34,068 bases of DNA from contig CAYUIG010000038.1 in NCBI GenBank assembly GCA_964444685.1, forward strand, positions 1-34,068, read 5' to 3'. Positions within the stretch are counted from its first letter, which is position 1. Every line of letters starts with the position of its first letter. Source of the DNA: CAYUIG01 sp964444685 (GTDB lineage: Bacteria; Gemmatimonadota; Gemmatimonadetes; Longimicrobiales; RSA9). Below the pieces are notes generated by a model that was not told where the DNA came from, searched no databases, and saw nothing but the letters and a program-made list of their open reading frames with translations. Both the position numbers and the translations under genes were made by a program. This document shows positions 33,078 to 34,068 of the stretch, in pieces.

Positions 33078-33622
33078 TCAGCGCCAGACCAGGCCGATGC
33101 CGACGTGCAGGAGTGTGAAGCCGACGGGCTCCGCCAGCGTGTTGCCGTCCGCCAGCAGCCGCCCGAACCCCGACGCCGTCACGCCGATCCGGTTGGTCAA
33201 TGCGAGGCGGCTGCCCACGGGGATCTCGTGGCCCGCGCCGAGGTGCACGCCGACGGTCGTCGCGCTCAGGTCGTCCTCGGCTCGGTAGAAGACGGTCCGA
33301 TGCCGGCCTCGAGGAACGGACCGCCGCGCGAGCGAGGATAGGCCCGCGCAATCAGGCTCGCCGAGGTCAGCATCTCCCGCACTTCGTGCCGGTCCGTCGT
33401 CCATGCGCCGACCTCGAGGCCGAGCAGCACGCCCGGCGCCACCGTGATGCCGCCACGCACCGCGGCGTGCGGCCCGAGGTCTCGCACATTGCGGCAATAG
33501 TCGCAGCTCACACCGGCCCAGGCTGCGGAAACATCTGCACCGTACCACAGCCCGACGCGGTGCTCCTGGCCGGCCACCGGCACGGCCAGTACCAGAACGA
33601 ACAGCAGTGCCACGGAACGCAT
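33078..33622 (-). pseudogene. Outer-membrane beta-barrel protein gene with a single frameshift
   Basis: The start at 33622 follows GGAGGG, and the product begins with a signal peptide ending VPVAGQ. It continues through strand-like segments (HRVGLWYGADVSAAW, VAPGVLLGLEVGAW) to GGPFLEAGIG. There this frame runs into PSSTEPRTT and a stop at 33266. The next frame carries on in register with TVFYRAEDDLSATTVGVHLGAG and ends as a barrel should (FTLLHVGIGLVWR, terminal aromatic-Arg) at 33078. The join is near 33285-33300 and one missing base would restore a ~180-residue barrel. This could be a sequencing error or a real mutation. Confidence 0.7.
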
Positions 33623-33710
33623 GGGGACCCTCCGCGATTCGCGGGGAGGGGTGTATTGGGCTGCAAAAGGGGGGCCCGCTTTTCGGTTGGGCGGGGCCCT
33701 GACCGAACAG

Positions 33711-33840
33711 CGGGCGACCTGCGGCGGGCGACTGCACGACGGGCGACTGCACGACGGGCGACATCACGGCGGGCTACTCACGGCGGGCGACTTCACTACG
33801 GGCGGCTATTGCGGGACACCTCACGGCGGGTGGCTGTCGG
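33711..33840. repeat. Diverged 13-15-bp tandem repeats with CGGGCGAC core
   Basis: Nine head-to-tail units begin at 33711, 33725, 33740, 33755, 33770, 33784, 33799, 33812 and 33827. The best copies read CGGGCGACTGCACGA and CGGGCGACTTCACTA. The unit start is identical to the perfect array at 17911-17980. Both arrays lie 65-90 bases upstream of the start of a leftward gene. Confidence 0.8.
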
Positions 33841-33848
33841 GGGGCGGA

Positions 33849-34068
33849 TGAAATCGCCCACGCGGCGAGGGTTCGAGGACGGGTGGGCAGTTTTGTTCGT
33901 TACGCGAACGAGAGTGGCCACACCTCCTCTGTATGCGGAGAAGCGAGGGCGATTGTGTTCGCTACGCGAACGTAAGTGGCCACCGTTCCTGAAGAACACA
34001 GCGCATGGACGATTTCGTCCGCAACCCCAGGTGATTGACCACGCACTGTTCGCGTTGCGTGTGGGCGA
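33849..34068. repeat. Imperfect tandem repeat, period about 60 bp, continuing past the window
   Basis: Two good copies (33885-33921 and 33947-33983) share GGGC-N2-TT-N-TGTTCG, the palindrome GTTCGYTACGCGAAC and the ending AGTGGCCAC; the last 27 bases match at 24 positions. A weaker third copy (34007-34042) keeps GGACGATT and GACCAC. A remnant ends at 33861 (CGCCCAC) and a further start (GGGCGA) sits at the window edge. No gene is supported in this stretch. Confidence 0.6.

Noticed and set aside
33621..33851. Open frame with Gly/His/Leu repeats on the plus strand
   Set aside because: It is the translation of the 14-bp minisatellite and has no ribosome site or real domain.
33885..34042. CRISPR array
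   Set aside because: Only two good copies with three mismatches in the 27-base core, no cas genes in view, and the conserved part blends into the intervening sequence.
33885..34042. Integron attC sites
   Set aside because: The palindromic cores do not carry the GTTRRRY/RYYYAAC boxes and there is no integrase or cassette gene.

Overview
The window looks like a scaffold from a high-GC, Gram-negative, free-living bacterium, most likely of the Gemmatimonadota. The reasons are family content only: two ADOP-type ABC permeases, one behind a PadR regulator; a 6-bladed beta-propeller protein; a two-component regulator-propeller sensor kinase; an ATP/ADP-translocase-like protein fused to HEAT repeats; and many secreted, OmpA or barrel proteins. 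No rRNA, tRNA, insertion sequence, phage gene or CRISPR array was seen. Two runs of exactly 100 N (6732-6831 and 9166-9265) are assembly gaps of unknown true size.

Left part (1-9.1 kb): the 3' part of an ADOP permease meets, tail to tail, a leftward series of envelope genes. These are an amidohydrolase with a C-terminal CIA30-like domain, a 60-residue protein with an ESFPASDPPA motif, a beta-propeller protein, a trypsin-like protease coupled to a membrane protein, two exported proteins of unknown role, and a DUF3887-alpha/beta hydrolase with a probable leaderless promoter.

Middle (9.3-18 kb): an AT-richer patch with DnaA-box-like words precedes a well-delimited candidate structured RNA of about 290 nt (promoter, long-range helices, terminator), which I could not assign to a family. 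Next come a membrane protein/NTR-like pair (leftward) and a lipoprotein/OmpA pair (rightward), a large propeller histidine kinase with its LuxR-type regulator, and a leftward membrane protein/FkbM methyltransferase pair. A 14-bp minisatellite and a perfect 19-bp palindrome lie in front of the PadR-ADOP pair.

Right part (18-34 kb): after the PadR-ADOP pair, a compact five-gene rightward operon (21.2-27.6 kb) encodes an Npt-like nucleotide translocase with HEAT repeats and a cNMP-binding-like domain, a receiver, a soluble histidine kinase, an exported protein with a protein-kinase-like catalytic core, and an exported PPP-type phosphatase. I read this as a candidate extracytoplasmic phosphorylation system and consider it the most interesting object here. 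Converging on it are a protoporphyrinogen-oxidase-like gene and uracil-DNA glycosylase. Further right are a hybrid histidine kinase whose ATP-binding domain is degenerate, a lipoprotein, a frameshifted outer-membrane barrel gene, and two families of short tandem repeats running off the window end.

All assignments come from reading motifs by eye; no database search was done.
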